DNA of 64,000 bases from positions 248,001-312,000 of the forward strand of contig NZ_JABGBN010000002.1 of NCBI RefSeq assembly GCF_013133795.1. Reading direction: 5' to 3'. This DNA comes from Pelistega suis (GTDB lineage: Bacteria > Pseudomonadota > Gammaproteobacteria > Burkholderiales > Burkholderiaceae_B). This document shows, piece by piece, positions 56,095 to 64,000 of this stretch (position 1 is the first letter of the stretch; each line of letters begins with the position of its first letter). The position numbers and the translations under genes were made by a program. The notes beneath the pieces are model-generated. The model was not told where the DNA came from, ran no database searches, and worked only from the letters and a program-made list of their open reading frames with translations.

Positions 56095-58113
56095 TTACAA
56101 GCTAAACAAGCGCTGTTTGAGTTTGTTTAGCTTATCTCGTACAGCAGCCGCTTGTTCAAACTCAAGATTTTTCGCATGATCAAGCATTTGTTTTTCAAGG
56201 CGCTTTAGCTCTTTCGCCATCGCTTTTTCATCCTCTAACAACACATCAATATTGTCTTCTCGTTTTTCTTCTTGGGCAGCTGGCGATAATACACCGTCAA
56301 TCAATTCCTTAACCGCTTTTTTCACCCCTGTCGGCGTAATACCATGCTCTTGGTTAAATGCCACCTGCTTTTGTCGACGACGTTCTGTTTCATCCATCGC
56401 CTTTTTCATGGAGTCGGTGATTTTATCAGCATAAAGAATAGCTTTACCGTTTAAATTACGAGCGGCTCGTCCTATGGTTTGAATAAGACTACGTTCTGAG
56501 CGTAAAAAGCCCTCTTTATCTGCATCCAGAATAGCTACCAAGGATACCTCAGGGATATCCAAGCCTTCTCGTAATAAGTTAATCCCTACCAATACATCAA
56601 AATGCCCTAAACGTAAGTCACGAATAATTTCTACACGCTCTACTGTGTCAATATCTGAATGCAAATAACGCACACGCAACTGATTTTCAGTCAAATAGTC
56701 CGTTAAGTCCTCAGCCATCCGTTTAGTCAGCGTGGTAACCAATACTCGATCGCCCTGTGCTATCCGTAGCTTTGCCTCACCTAATAAATCATCCACCTGA
56801 GTAAGCGCTGGTCGCACCTCAACAATAGGGTCTATCAACCCTGTAGGACGAACGACTTGCTCCACAACATTATCTGCATGCTCATTTTCATATTCTGCTG
56901 GTGTCGCAGAAACGAAAATAGATTGACGCATACGTGCTTCAAACTCCTCCATTTTTAGCGGACGATTATCTAAAGCACTAGGCAAACGGAACCCAAACTG
57001 CACCAAAGTTTCTTTACGAGAGCGGTCACCACGATACATCGCACGTAACTGTCCCATCATCACATGACTCTCATCAAAAAACATGATGGCATCTTTAGGT
57101 AAATAATCAATTAAGGTAGGTGGCGCCTCACCAGGAGCCGCGCCTGAAAGATGTCGCGAGTAATTCTCAATCCCCTTACAGAAACCCAATTCCTGCAACA
57201 TTTCTAGATCAAACCGTGTTCGCTGCTCAATACGCTGGGCTTCCACTAGCTGATGATTATCCAGAAAAAACTTTACGCGTTCTCTCAGCTCCGCTTTAAT
57301 CGTCTCAATTGCCCGTAAAATGGTATCGCGAGGCGTGACATAATGAGAGCTTGGATAAATCGTAAACCGTGGCACGGCTTGACGCACCTTACCTGTTAAA
57401 GGATCAAATAGCTCAATGGTTTCTATCTCATCATCAAAAAGATTGAGCCGTACAGCAAGTTCAGGGCTCTCTGCAGGGAAGATATCAATCGTATCCCCTC
57501 TCACCCGAAAGTGTCCTCGCGTAAACTCCACATCATTACGTTCATACTGCATCGACACCAACCGTGCGAGGATTTCTTGACGTGCCATCGTATCTCCCTC
57601 GCGGACAATCAAAATCATCGCATGATAATCACTTGGATTACCAATACCATAAATTGTCGAAACTGTTCCGACAATAATCGTATCTCTTCGCTCTAATAAA
57701 GATTTAGTTGCTGATAAACGCATTTGTTCAATATGCTCATTGATATTGGAGTCTTTTTCGATAAATAGATCACGACTGGGTACATACGCCTCAGGTTGGT
57801 AATAATCATAGTAAGAAACAAAATACTCCACCGCATTTTTTGGAAAAAACTCACGCATCTCCGCATAAAGCTGTGCCGCTAAGGTTTTATTTGGTGCCAG
57901 TACTAAGGCTGGTCGACCTAAACGTGCAATCGTATTTGCCATCGTATACGTTTTCCCTGACCCCGTCACCCCTAATAAAGTTTGATACATCAAGCCATCT
58001 TGAACGCCCTCAACTAGACTGGCAATCGCTGTCGGCTGATCACCTGCTGGAGGATAAGGTTGATAAAGTTGGAAAGGACTATTCGGAAATTCAACGAAAC
58101 CAGCTTGACTCAT
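56095..58113 (-). CDS. uvrB: Excinuclease ABC subunit B
   Basis: A 672-residue damage-verifying helicase of nucleotide excision repair, virtually the E. coli length. It has the Walker A '[18 protein letters not shown]', the beta-hairpin region '[16 protein letters not shown]', helicase motif VI 'QTIGRAARN' and the C-terminal UVR motif ('[18 protein letters not shown]'). The start was put at ATG 58113 ('[20 protein letters not shown]'); a 71-residue longer ORF runs into the divergent tyrB promoter. No LexA-type CTG-N10-CAG site was found upstream. Confidence 0.97.
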   Translation of the reverse strand: MSQAGFVEFPNSPFQLYQPYPPAGDQPTAIASLVEGVQDGLMYQTLLGVTGSGKTYTMANTIARLGRPALVLAPNKTLAAQLYAEMREFFPKNAVEYFVSYYDYYQPEAYVPSRDLFIEKDSNINEHIEQMRLSATKSLLERRDTIIVGTVSTIYGIGNPSDYHAMILIVREGDTMARQEILARLVSMQYERNDVEFTRGHFRVRGDTIDIFPAESPELAVRLNLFDDEIETIELFDPLTGKVRQAVPRFTIYPSSHYVTPRDTILRAIETIKAELRERVKFFLDNHQLVEAQRIEQRTRFDLEMLQELGFCKGIENYSRHLSGAAPGEAPPTLIDYLPKDAIMFFDESHVMMGQLRAMYRGDRSRKETLVQFGFRLPSALDNRPLKMEEFEARMRQSIFVSATPAEYENEHADNVVEQVVRPTGLIDPIVEVRPALTQVDDLLGEAKLRIAQGDRVLVTTLTKRMAEDLTDYLTENQLRVRYLHSDIDTVERVEIIRDLRLGHFDVLVGINLLREGLDIPEVSLVAILDADKEGFLRSERSLIQTIGRAARNLNGKAILYADKITDSMKKAMDETERRRQKQVAFNQEHGITPTGVKKAVKELIDGVLSPAAQEEKREDNIDVLLEDEKAMAKELKRLEKQMLDHAKNLEFEQAAAVRDKLNKLKQRLFSL

Positions 58114-58258
58114 GCTATTATTTAAAAAGTTTGTGCTAAACCTTTCTATTTTAACAGATAGCCATGACTTAACATGTTCGCACTTGTTTTCATAGAAGGT
58201 CTTGTGTTTAGCCATATCCCTCTTTAAGTCAATCTTTTTTATTTTTACGGAAAATACG

Positions 58259-59455
58259 ATGTCTATTTTTGCAAAAGTAGAGCTAGCCCCTCGTGACCCT
58301 ATTCTAGGCTTAAATGAACAATACAATGCGGATACTCGCTCAACAAAAGTTAATCTTGGTGTGGGTGTGTATTACGATGAAGATGGTCGTTTACCTGTAT
58401 TAAAAGCGGTACAATTAGCAGAACAAGAGCGTGCAAAACAATCCGCTCCGCGCGGCTATTTACCTATCGAAGGTATCTCTACATATGATAAAGGTGCGCA
58501 AGCCCTTTTACTTGGCAAAGATAGCGAACTATCGGCTTCTGGTCGTGCCTTAACATTCCAAGCATTAGGCGGTACGGGTGCACTTAAAATCGGGGCAGAC
58601 TTTCTCAAACAAGTTAATGCCAATGCGACTGTTCATATCAGCAACCCTAGCTGGGAAAATCACCGCGCCTTATTTGAGCGTGCTGGCTTTAAAGTAGATA
58701 ACTACCCCTACTATGACGCAGCAACACATGGCTTAAATTTTGATGCTATGGTGGCTTATTTAGAGCAATTATCTGCGGGGGATATCGTTGTTCTACACGC
58801 CTGCTGCCATAACCCAACAGGTGTTGACCCAACAGCAGCACAATGGGAAAAAATCGCTAACATCATTAAAGCTAAAGGTCTTGTTCCTTTCTTAGACATC
58901 GCTTACCAAGGTTTTGGTGCTGGCTTAGAAGAAGATGCGCAAGTGGTTAAACTATTTGCAAAATTAGATGTACCAACCTTTGTCAGCTCTTCTTTCTCTA
59001 AATCATTCTCGCTATACGGTGAACGTGTAGGTGCATTGACTGTTCTATGCGCTTCTAAGGATGAAGCTGACCGTGTATTAAGTCAAGTTAAACGTACTAT
59101 TCGTACTAACTACTCTAACCCACCAACACACGGTGGCACGATTGTGAGCATGGTACTCAACAATCCTGAGCTTTTTGCATTATGGGAAAAAGAATTAGCA
59201 GAAATGCGTGATCGTATTCGTACAATGCGTGCTCAACTCGTCGCTAAACTCAAAGAGCATGGTGTTACACAGAACTTTGACTTTGTCCTTGAACAGCGTG
59301 GTATGTTCTCTTACTCTGGTTTAACGCAAGAACAAGTGGAGCGTTTACGTAACGAGCATGGTATTTATGCAGTAAATAGTGGTCGTATTTGTGTGGCAGC
59401 GCTTAACTCTCGCAATATTGACGCTGTTGCAAAAGCGATTGCTGCAGTTCTTTAA
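58259..59455 (+). CDS. tyrB: Aromatic amino acid aminotransferase
   Basis: A 398-residue class I PLP aminotransferase of the AspC/TyrB group. It starts '[20 protein letters not shown]' and has '[13 protein letters not shown]', '[18 protein letters not shown]' and the PLP Lys in '[18 protein letters not shown]' near residue 255. It swaps amino groups between Tyr, Phe or Asp and 2-oxoglutarate. Separation of TyrB from AspC by sequence alone is uncertain. The start ATG 58259 follows ACGGAAAA; the longer ORF adds 19 residues. It is divergent from uvrB. Confidence 0.9.
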   Translation: MSIFAKVELAPRDPILGLNEQYNADTRSTKVNLGVGVYYDEDGRLPVLKAVQLAEQERAKQSAPRGYLPIEGISTYDKGAQALLLGKDSELSASGRALTFQALGGTGALKIGADFLKQVNANATVHISNPSWENHRALFERAGFKVDNYPYYDAATHGLNFDAMVAYLEQLSAGDIVVLHACCHNPTGVDPTAAQWEKIANIIKAKGLVPFLDIAYQGFGAGLEEDAQVVKLFAKLDVPTFVSSSFSKSFSLYGERVGALTVLCASKDEADRVLSQVKRTIRTNYSNPPTHGGTIVSMVLNNPELFALWEKELAEMRDRIRTMRAQLVAKLKEHGVTQNFDFVLEQRGMFSYSGLTQEQVERLRNEHGIYAVNSGRICVAALNSRNIDAVAKAIAAVL

Positions 59456-59524
59456 CGAGCACTATCATCCAAGGTTAGAACTGAATATATCGTCCTCACT
59501 GCAGAACATTGTGTATTGATTAGA

Positions 59525-59691
59525 CCACACTACAGACAGTTCACTCTTGCTCCGGAAAGTGCTTCGCCGTTTCCAATGTCGCTGCGAGTAAATGTCTCTC
59601 CGTGTGGGCTGGTGTTCGTTAGCACTATCACAAGCATCCACGGAGAGAACTTGATGTACCGAGCGAGTTTGCAAACGGCGAGCGATAGCGA
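59525..59691. repeat. Direct repeat copy 1 (167 bp)
   Basis: First copy of the tandem unit, 241 bases ahead of the second, with five mismatches by my count (about 97% identity). It contains an internal inverted repeat, CTCTCCGTG at 59596-59604 with CACGGAGAG at 59639-59647, which could form a 9-bp stem around a 34-base loop. Confidence 0.85.
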
Positions 59692-59765
59692 GGCTCTGTT
59701 CGAGCGACTGCGCGGAACGTGCAGCGAACCTTGTTGTTAGTTAGTCAGTTTTGCATCATTACTGC

Positions 59766-59932
59766 CCACACTGCAGACAGTTCACTCTTGCTCCGGAAAG
59801 TGCTTCACCGTTTCCAATGTCGCTGCGAGTAAATGTCTCTCCGTGTGGGCTGATGCTCATTAGCACTATCACAAGCATCCACGGAGAGAACTTGATGTAC
59901 CGAGCGAGTTTGCAAACGGCGAGCGATAGCGA
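59766..59932. repeat. Direct repeat copy 2 (167 bp)
   Basis: Second copy of the tandem unit. The internal 9-bp inverted repeat is kept at 59837-59845 and 59880-59888. The differences from copy 1 are one change near 59772, one near 59806 and a cluster of three near 59851-59860. Confidence 0.85.
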
Positions 59933-60012
59933 CGCACTTTGCTGTCCGAGCGAATACACAATGTTCTGAAGTGGGTGATTGTGATTGATACAAGTAGCGA
60001 CTGACAAAACAC

Positions 60013-60040
60013 TTGCAATTTCTACAAAATCCGCTAGAAT
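60013..60040 (+). promoter_or_regulatory. lexA promoter
   Basis: TTGCAA (60013-60018) and TAGAAT (60035-60040) with a 16-base spacer form a good sigma-70 promoter 33 bases before the lexA start. The LexA site begins two bases after the -10, so LexA binding would block initiation. Confidence 0.6.
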
Positions 60041-60042
60041 AA

Positions 60043-60058
60043 CTGTATATTTGTACAG
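60043..60058 (+). promoter_or_regulatory. LexA (SOS) box of lexA
   Basis: CTGTATATTTGTACAG fits the CTG-N10-CAG consensus exactly and lies 14 bases before the lexA ATG. It is consistent with autoregulation of lexA. Confidence 0.85.
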
Positions 60059-60072
60059 ATTATTCATAGACC

Positions 60073-60807
60073 ATGAACACAAAACTTACCCAACGTCAGT
60101 TAGAAGTCCTGACTCTCATCAAAGAGACTATCGAACGCACAGGCATCCCCCCTACCCGAGCAGAGATTGCACGTGACTTAGGCTTTAAATCACCCAATGC
60201 CGCAGAGGACCATATCAAAGCCCTTACCAAAAAAGGCGCGATTATTCTTAACCCGGGTGCTTCTCGTGGTATTCGTTTAAATCCTGACTTTATCGTTGAT
60301 GTCTTTCCTGATAGTGCTGATAGTCTTGTCAATAAAGCCAAATCTGTGGTTAAAGCAGCCAGCCAACAACTTTCTCAAGCCGTCCAACAAACTACTGAGC
60401 TCATCAAAGACACACGTCTTAGCTTACCTATCGTCGGTCGTGTTGCTGCGGGTAACCCGATTAACGCTATCGAACATCACGAAAATACCCTACACCTTGA
60501 CCCTAGTATTTTCTCTGCTACCCCTGATTATCTCCTTAAAGTAAAGGGTGAAAGTATGAAAGATATTGGTATTCTTGACGGTGATTTACTCGCTGTAAAA
60601 AAGACGTCCTCTGTACGCAATGGTCAAATCGTTGTTGCTCGAATCGATGAAGAAGTCACGGTAAAGCGTTTCCAGAAAAATGGCGCTATTATCGAACTTC
60701 ACCCCGAAAATAGCGACTTTAAACCTATCATCGTCGATGGCTCACAACACTTTGAGATTGAAGGTATTGCGGTAGGTCTTATTCGACCAGATACGATGTG
60801 GCATTAA
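60073..60807 (+). CDS. lexA: SOS repressor LexA
   Basis: A 244-residue LexA. The N-terminal winged helix (residues 1-70) has '[20 protein letters not shown]'. The peptidase domain has cleavage site Ala126-Gly127 in 'GRVAAGNPI', catalytic Ser161 in 'KGESMKDIG' and Lys198 in 'EVTVKRF'. The spacings G127-S161-K198 equal those of E. coli (85-119-156), so all of the extra 42 residues lie in the linker (about residues 73-115), which here is Lys/Ser/Gln rich and probably helical. LexA represses SOS genes until RecA triggers self-cleavage. It is regulated by the box just upstream. Confidence 0.96.
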   Translation: MNTKLTQRQLEVLTLIKETIERTGIPPTRAEIARDLGFKSPNAAEDHIKALTKKGAIILNPGASRGIRLNPDFIVDVFPDSADSLVNKAKSVVKAASQQLSQAVQQTTELIKDTRLSLPIVGRVAAGNPINAIEHHENTLHLDPSIFSATPDYLLKVKGESMKDIGILDGDLLAVKKTSSVRNGQIVVARIDEEVTVKRFQKNGAIIELHPENSDFKPIIVDGSQHFEIEGIAVGLIRPDTMWH

Positions 60808-60846
60808 TTATCTCTACATTGATATCTTTGTAATAAACCTCAAACA

Positions 60847-60877
60847 AAAAGCCGTTAACCCAACATTAACGGCTTTT
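60847..60877. terminator. Terminator between lexA and the TAXI gene
   Basis: A perfect 12-bp stem AAAAGCCGTTAA/TTAACGGCTTTT with a 7-base loop, with A-tract before and T-tract after, so it can act in both directions. It lies 39 bases after lexA and 31 bases beyond the stop of the convergent gene. Confidence 0.85.
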
Positions 60878-60908
60878 CTACTTTTAACAACCTTGCGTAT
60901 AAAAAACG

Positions 60909-61892
60909 TTATTTCAACAATCCTACTTCACGATAGTATTTCTCTGCCCCAGGATGTAGAGGAGCAGATAAACCGTCTTTTACCATATTCTCTTTAGAAA
61001 GATGCGATAATGCCGGATGTAAGCGTTTAAACTCATCAAAGTTTTCAAAAACGGCTTTGACCATTGTATAAGCCACCTCGTCAGACACTTTTGTTGAGGC
61101 AACAACTGTCGCCAGTACACCATAGGTTGGCGTATCATCAGGATTATGAGGGTATAGACCTCCGGGAATACTCACTTTAGCATAATAGGGAAACTGTGCA
61201 ACAACCTTATCCACGTCAGCCCCTACAAAAGGAACTAATTTAGCGCCACATGTCGTAATGGGATCCTGAATAGTAGCAGCTGGGTGACCAATCGCAAAAA
61301 TAAAGCCATCAATTTTGCCATCACATAGTGCTGGACCTTGCTCATCTTGGCGTAGCTCAGATGCTAGCGCAAAGAATTTATTATCTAGCCCTCTAGCTTG
61401 CATATATTGCTCTAAGAAAGCACGTGTACCAGATCCTGGGTTACTAATATTAAAACGTTTACCTTTTAAATCATCAAAACTTTTAACATTCGCTTCTTTA
61501 CGTGCCAAAATGGTTAATGGCTCAGAATGTAGCGAGAAGATGGTTCTAAGCTCTTTATAGGGACCTGCACTTTCAAAATTACCTTTCCCCTCATACGAAT
61601 TAAAGACTACATCAGATTGCGCAAACCCAAAGTCCAACTCACCTGCTCTAATCGTATTCACATTAAATACTGAGGCACCTGTGGATTCTACTGAACAACG
61701 TAAACCATGATTGGCTCTATCTTTATTAATCATCCGACAAATGGCACCACCAGCCGCATAATACACTCCAGTCACACCACCTGTCCCAATGCTAATAAAT
61801 TTTTGTTGAGCTTGAGCTCCAGTAGGCAATAAAAGCGCCGATGTCACACCCAAAGCACCTACTGCCAACGCTATTTTTTTCATCACAGTCAT
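60909..61892 (-). CDS. TAXI-family TRAP transporter solute-binding protein
   Basis: A 327-residue periplasmic binding protein of the TAXI (TRAP-associated extracytoplasmic immunogenic) family. The signal peptide ends at 'GAQAQ'. Then comes '[20 protein letters not shown]' and '[20 protein letters not shown]', the typical start of the family. It captures a solute (often a carboxylate or amino acid) and hands it to the fused permease encoded upstream. The start ATG 61892 follows AAGGAG seven bases away; an ATG at 61883 and a longer ORF from 61922 are alternatives. Confidence 0.92.
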   Translation of the reverse strand: MTVMKKIALAVGALGVTSALLLPTGAQAQQKFISIGTGGVTGVYYAAGGAICRMINKDRANHGLRCSVESTGASVFNVNTIRAGELDFGFAQSDVVFNSYEGKGNFESAGPYKELRTIFSLHSEPLTILARKEANVKSFDDLKGKRFNISNPGSGTRAFLEQYMQARGLDNKFFALASELRQDEQGPALCDGKIDGFIFAIGHPAATIQDPITTCGAKLVPFVGADVDKVVAQFPYYAKVSIPGGLYPHNPDDTPTYGVLATVVASTKVSDEVAYTMVKAVFENFDEFKRLHPALSHLSKENMVKDGLSAPLHPGAEKYYREVGLLK

Positions 61893-62046
61893 CAAACCGC
61901 TCCTTATCTTTGTAATTTGCAAATCATAGGTATAACAGAATTTTTAATAAAAATAATCTAGGGTTTATGCTACCTCCCTTTCTTGCTACGCTTCCCTCTT
62001 TAATCACTTCCCTAGGCTCAAACACAATGATTACAACAGACATAAC

Positions 62047-62080
62047 AAAACCGCTTACCCATTACTGAATAAGCGGTTTT
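62047..62080. terminator. Terminator after the TRAP permease gene
   Basis: An 11-bp stem AAAACCGCTTA/TAAGCGGTTTT with a 12-base loop lies 26 bases past the permease stop. It separates the permease from the binding-protein gene, which then needs its own promoter in the 154 bases between them. Confidence 0.8.
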
Positions 62081-62105
62081 CTTATATAAGGTCTTAGCGA
62101 GAAAA

Positions 62106-64000
62106 CTACGCCAATTTTTCTTGACGACGCATTCTACGACCTTGTACCATCCATACTCCAGCGATTAATAATAATCCTGGAATAAAAATAAGAGTTTCTG
62201 TTGGACGATCAGGATTAGGTACCATCACATCAACCACATCCCAACCTTGCTCCCAACTTGCACGAGCCGCTTGCGTACCAAAACGAACATTCGCGACTTG
62301 CATGGTGCCACCAAAGCCCATAAAAGTTAAACCTGCTTGGCGTAGGCGTTCACGACCGATTTGTTCCTCGCTCATCCCCTCTGTTTTCTCTAAAGCAGGT
62401 ACATTGACCGCCACTAATTTAGTGAGCTCATCCCCTTCTAAATTCATCCCTTGAATTTCTGCCACAAAACGCCCACCTTCGGGTAATTTTGCAGCAACAG
62501 AATACAACTCAGTGACTGGTCGAGGAACATATTCATCATACATACGATTCATATACCAATCAGGACGGAAGAACATAAATGACGCAATTAAGAGAATTAA
62601 TGCCTCTAACCATGTACATTTGGTTCGGAACCAACGCAAAGTCGCCGCAGCAAATACCATAGAAGCAATGGTTACTCCAACAACCACCGCGATCAAATGC
62701 GGCCATGTATCAACACCAATCAATAATAACATTGGGTTAAAGACAAAGATAAACGGCAGCACGGCTGTACGTAAAGCATACGTCACACCTTGTAGACCGG
62801 TTTTAATCGGATCTTCTCCAGAAATCGCTGCAGCGGCAAACGTTGCAAGCCCTACAGGAGGTGTAATATCCGCCATAATTCCAAAGTAGAATACAAAGAA
62901 ATGTACAGCAATGAGCGGAATAATTAATCCACTTTGAGCCCCTAATTCCACCACCACAGGCGCCATCAAGGTTGCCATTAAGATATAGTTTGCCGTCGTT
63001 GGCATACCTAGACCTAAAATCAAACATACCGCCGCTGTAAAGAATAACATCACTAGGACATTACCCATTGAAACAAGTTCAACAAAGGCGGTCATTCGCA
63101 AACCTAAACCTGTCAAGGTAATAGCACCCACAATAAGACCGGCAGTACCGCACGCAATCGCGATACCAATCATATTGCGAGCCCCTTCCTCTAAACCTTG
63201 AATGGCTTCCGTAAAACCTCGTTTGGCTTCGGGAGCAACCGTTTGACCACGGAAAAAAGCAATCAGCGGACGTTGAGTAATTAGTAAAAAGAGCAATGCC
63301 AGTACTGAATAGAATGCCGATAAGCCAGCTGACAGCATCTCTACACTTAAGCACCACACCAAAATACCGATAGGAATTAAGAAATACAAACCTGACCGTA
63401 CGGTTGGCCAAATTTCTGGTTTAATTGGGTTGGTAATATTAATATCTGTCGGTAAATCAGGATACTTTGCCGATACTTTTAGCAAAAACACATAAAGTAC
63501 CAATAATAAAGCCAGTAAAATCCAAATCGCAGATTCCCCTGCCACCGCTTGTACACCTGTACCGATATAGTAGAACCCTGCCATTACCAACAAAGTACCT
63601 GAAATCCCCATGCCCCAGCCAGCTAATTTTTGGATAGCGGTTTTAGGTTGACCTGCTGACATCATAGGTTCAATACCCAGTTTTAAAGCCTCTAAATGGA
63701 CAATATAAAACAAAGCAATATACGAAATCGCCGCAGGCAAAATAGCATGACGAATAATCTCCGTATAAGGGATACCAACATACTCAATCATCAAGAAAGC
63801 CGCCGCTCCCATTACTGGGGGCATAATTTGACCATTGACAGACGATGCTGTTTCAATCGCACCTGCACGGATACCGCCATAACCTGATTTTTTCATCAAA
63901 GGAATCGTGAAAATACCGCCTGTCACCACATTGGCGACAGATGAGGCGGATACAAGACCATTTACTCCAGACGATACCACTGCAACCTTAGCAGGACCGC
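62106..64000 (-). CDS. TRAP transporter fused permease (TAXI type), 5' end outside the window
   Basis: At least 631 residues of a DctQM-fused TRAP permease. The frame stays open to the window edge ('GPAKVAVVSSGVNGLVSASS' is internal to the family), so the true start lies beyond base 64000. Many membrane helices alternate with loops such as 'INGQIMPPVMGAAAFLMIEY' and 'LGLGMPTTANYILMATLMAP', the family signature of the M domain. The C-terminal ~180 residues form extra helices and a soluble part typical of TAXI systems. It imports a solute with Na+ or H+ together with the binding protein downstream. Confidence 0.93.
   Translation of the reverse strand, partial: GPAKVAVVSSGVNGLVSASSVANVVTGGIFTIPLMKKSGYGGIRAGAIETASSVNGQIMPPVMGAAAFLMIEYVGIPYTEIIRHAILPAAISYIALFYIVHLEALKLGIEPMMSAGQPKTAIQKLAGWGMGISGTLLVMAGFYYIGTGVQAVAGESAIWILLALLLVLYVFLLKVSAKYPDLPTDINITNPIKPEIWPTVRSGLYFLIPIGILVWCLSVEMLSAGLSAFYSVLALLFLLITQRPLIAFFRGQTVAPEAKRGFTEAIQGLEEGARNMIGIAIACGTAGLIVGAITLTGLGLRMTAFVELVSMGNVLVMLFFTAAVCLILGLGMPTTANYILMATLMAPVVVELGAQSGLIIPLIAVHFFVFYFGIMADITPPVGLATFAAAAISGEDPIKTGLQGVTYALRTAVLPFIFVFNPMLLLIGVDTWPHLIAVVVGVTIASMVFAAATLRWFRTKCTWLEALILLIASFMFFRPDWYMNRMYDEYVPRPVTELYSVAAKLPEGGRFVAEIQGMNLEGDELTKLVAVNVPALEKTEGMSEEQIGRERLRQAGLTFMGFGGTMQVANVRFGTQAARASWEQGWDVVDVMVPNPDRPTETLIFIPGLLLIAGVWMVQGRRMRRQEKLA

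Larger units (their letters stand above)
59497..59973. repeat. Repeat element with terminal inverted repeats, between tyrB and lexA
   Basis: A 477-base non-genic stretch bounded by a 21-base inverted repeat with one mismatch (59497-59517 and 59953-59973; the 16-base core CAGAACATTGTGTATT is perfect). Inside are two direct repeats of 167 bases. The block is richer in CG than the neighbourhood. Both repeats contain an open frame of ~70 codons, but the differences between copies do not look like coding constraint. There is no transposase, and no target duplication is obvious. It fills most of the 617-base gap between tyrB and lexA. Confidence 0.75.

Noticed and set aside
58114-58326. 71-residue N-terminal extension of uvrB
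   Set aside because: UvrB proteins begin near the chosen ATG; the extension has no family match and overlaps the tyrB start region on the other strand.
62512-62889. 125-codon open frame on the plus strand inside the TRAP permease gene
   Set aside because: It is antisense to an unmistakable permease domain and has no ribosome site or motif.
1-64000. CRISPR arrays, phage genes, transposases, tRNA and rRNA genes
   Set aside because: No regularly spaced short repeats, no integrase or transposase frame and no cloverleaf or rRNA stretch was seen on reading the gaps. A tRNAscan or Infernal run would be decisive for RNAs.

Overview
The window is a single, gene-dense stretch of a bacterial chromosome with no rRNA, tRNA, CRISPR array, phage or transposase gene that I could find. 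Gene order points to a betaproteobacterium of the Alcaligenaceae type: pyrH-frr-uppS-cdsA-dxr-rseP-bamA-ompH-lpxD-fabZ-lpxA-lpxB-rnhB-(trmH)-ppsR/ppsA, ygfZ/mltG-tmk-holB-tatD-ankyrin, uvrB/tyrB/lexA, and TAXI-type TRAP transport genes. The sequence looks AT-leaning (I estimate about 40% G+C by eye, not computed), which suggests a low-GC, host-associated relative of Bordetella such as the Pelistega/Oligella/Taylorella group. The genus is an inference.

Layout. 1-252: tail of an RskA-like anti-sigma factor. 439-7745 (+): a six-gene group-2 Mrp/Pha cation/proton antiporter operon, tightly coupled, followed by an RhtA-like exporter and a glutathione peroxidase. 7729-12685 (-): exported unknown protein, ankyrin protein, tatD, holB, tmk, mltG. 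12809-13774 (+): ygfZ. 13791-22097 (-): HIBCH-like hydrolase, a low-GC islet with a DUF6934 remnant and a small unknown gene, rnfH-ratA-smpB, a truncated PH-domain gene, isochorismatase-like gene, qmcA-nfeD, FKBP, ppsA. 22246-23073 (+): ppsR, divergent from its target ppsA. 23096-41041 (-): trmH-like gene, desaturase, then the lipid A / outer membrane assembly / isoprenoid block ending in frr-pyrH, dusA and a ClC channel. 41209-43738 (+): thrB, a membrane protein, loiP. 43898-46588 (-): etfAB and an HDAC-like amidohydrolase. 46758-47885 (+): mltB. 48001-53782 (-): a 40-residue membrane protein, MFS transporter, pgsA, uvrC, nagZ, acpS, orn. 53839-55991 (+): M48 peptidase, rsgA. 56095-58113 (-): uvrB. 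58259-60807 (+): tyrB, a repeat element, lexA. 60909-64000 (-): TAXI TRAP binding protein and the fused permease, cut by the window end.

How it works together. Most of the window is core envelope biogenesis (lipid A, BamA, Skp, RseP, CdsA, UppS, Dxr, PgsA, MltB, MltG, NagZ), with DNA repair (uvrB, uvrC, lexA), translation support (smpB, frr, rsgA, dusA) and central metabolism (ppsA with ppsR, etfAB, tyrB, thrB). I see no convincing new multi-gene system. The places that best repay a second look are a ~480-bp repeat element with terminal inverted repeats between tyrB and lexA, the low-GC DUF6934 remnant joined in frame behind the rnfH stop codon, two short genes missed by ordinary ORF length cut-offs (a 58-residue truncated PH protein and a 40-residue membrane protein), and a LexA with a linker about 42 residues longer than in E. 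coli.

Several starts were moved from the longest ORF to an internal start because of a Shine-Dalgarno match or family length (gpx, HIBCH-like, rnfH, ppsR, trmH-like, ompH, rseP, dxr, loiP, HDAC-like, mltB, M48 peptidase, uvrB, tyrB, TAXI binding protein).
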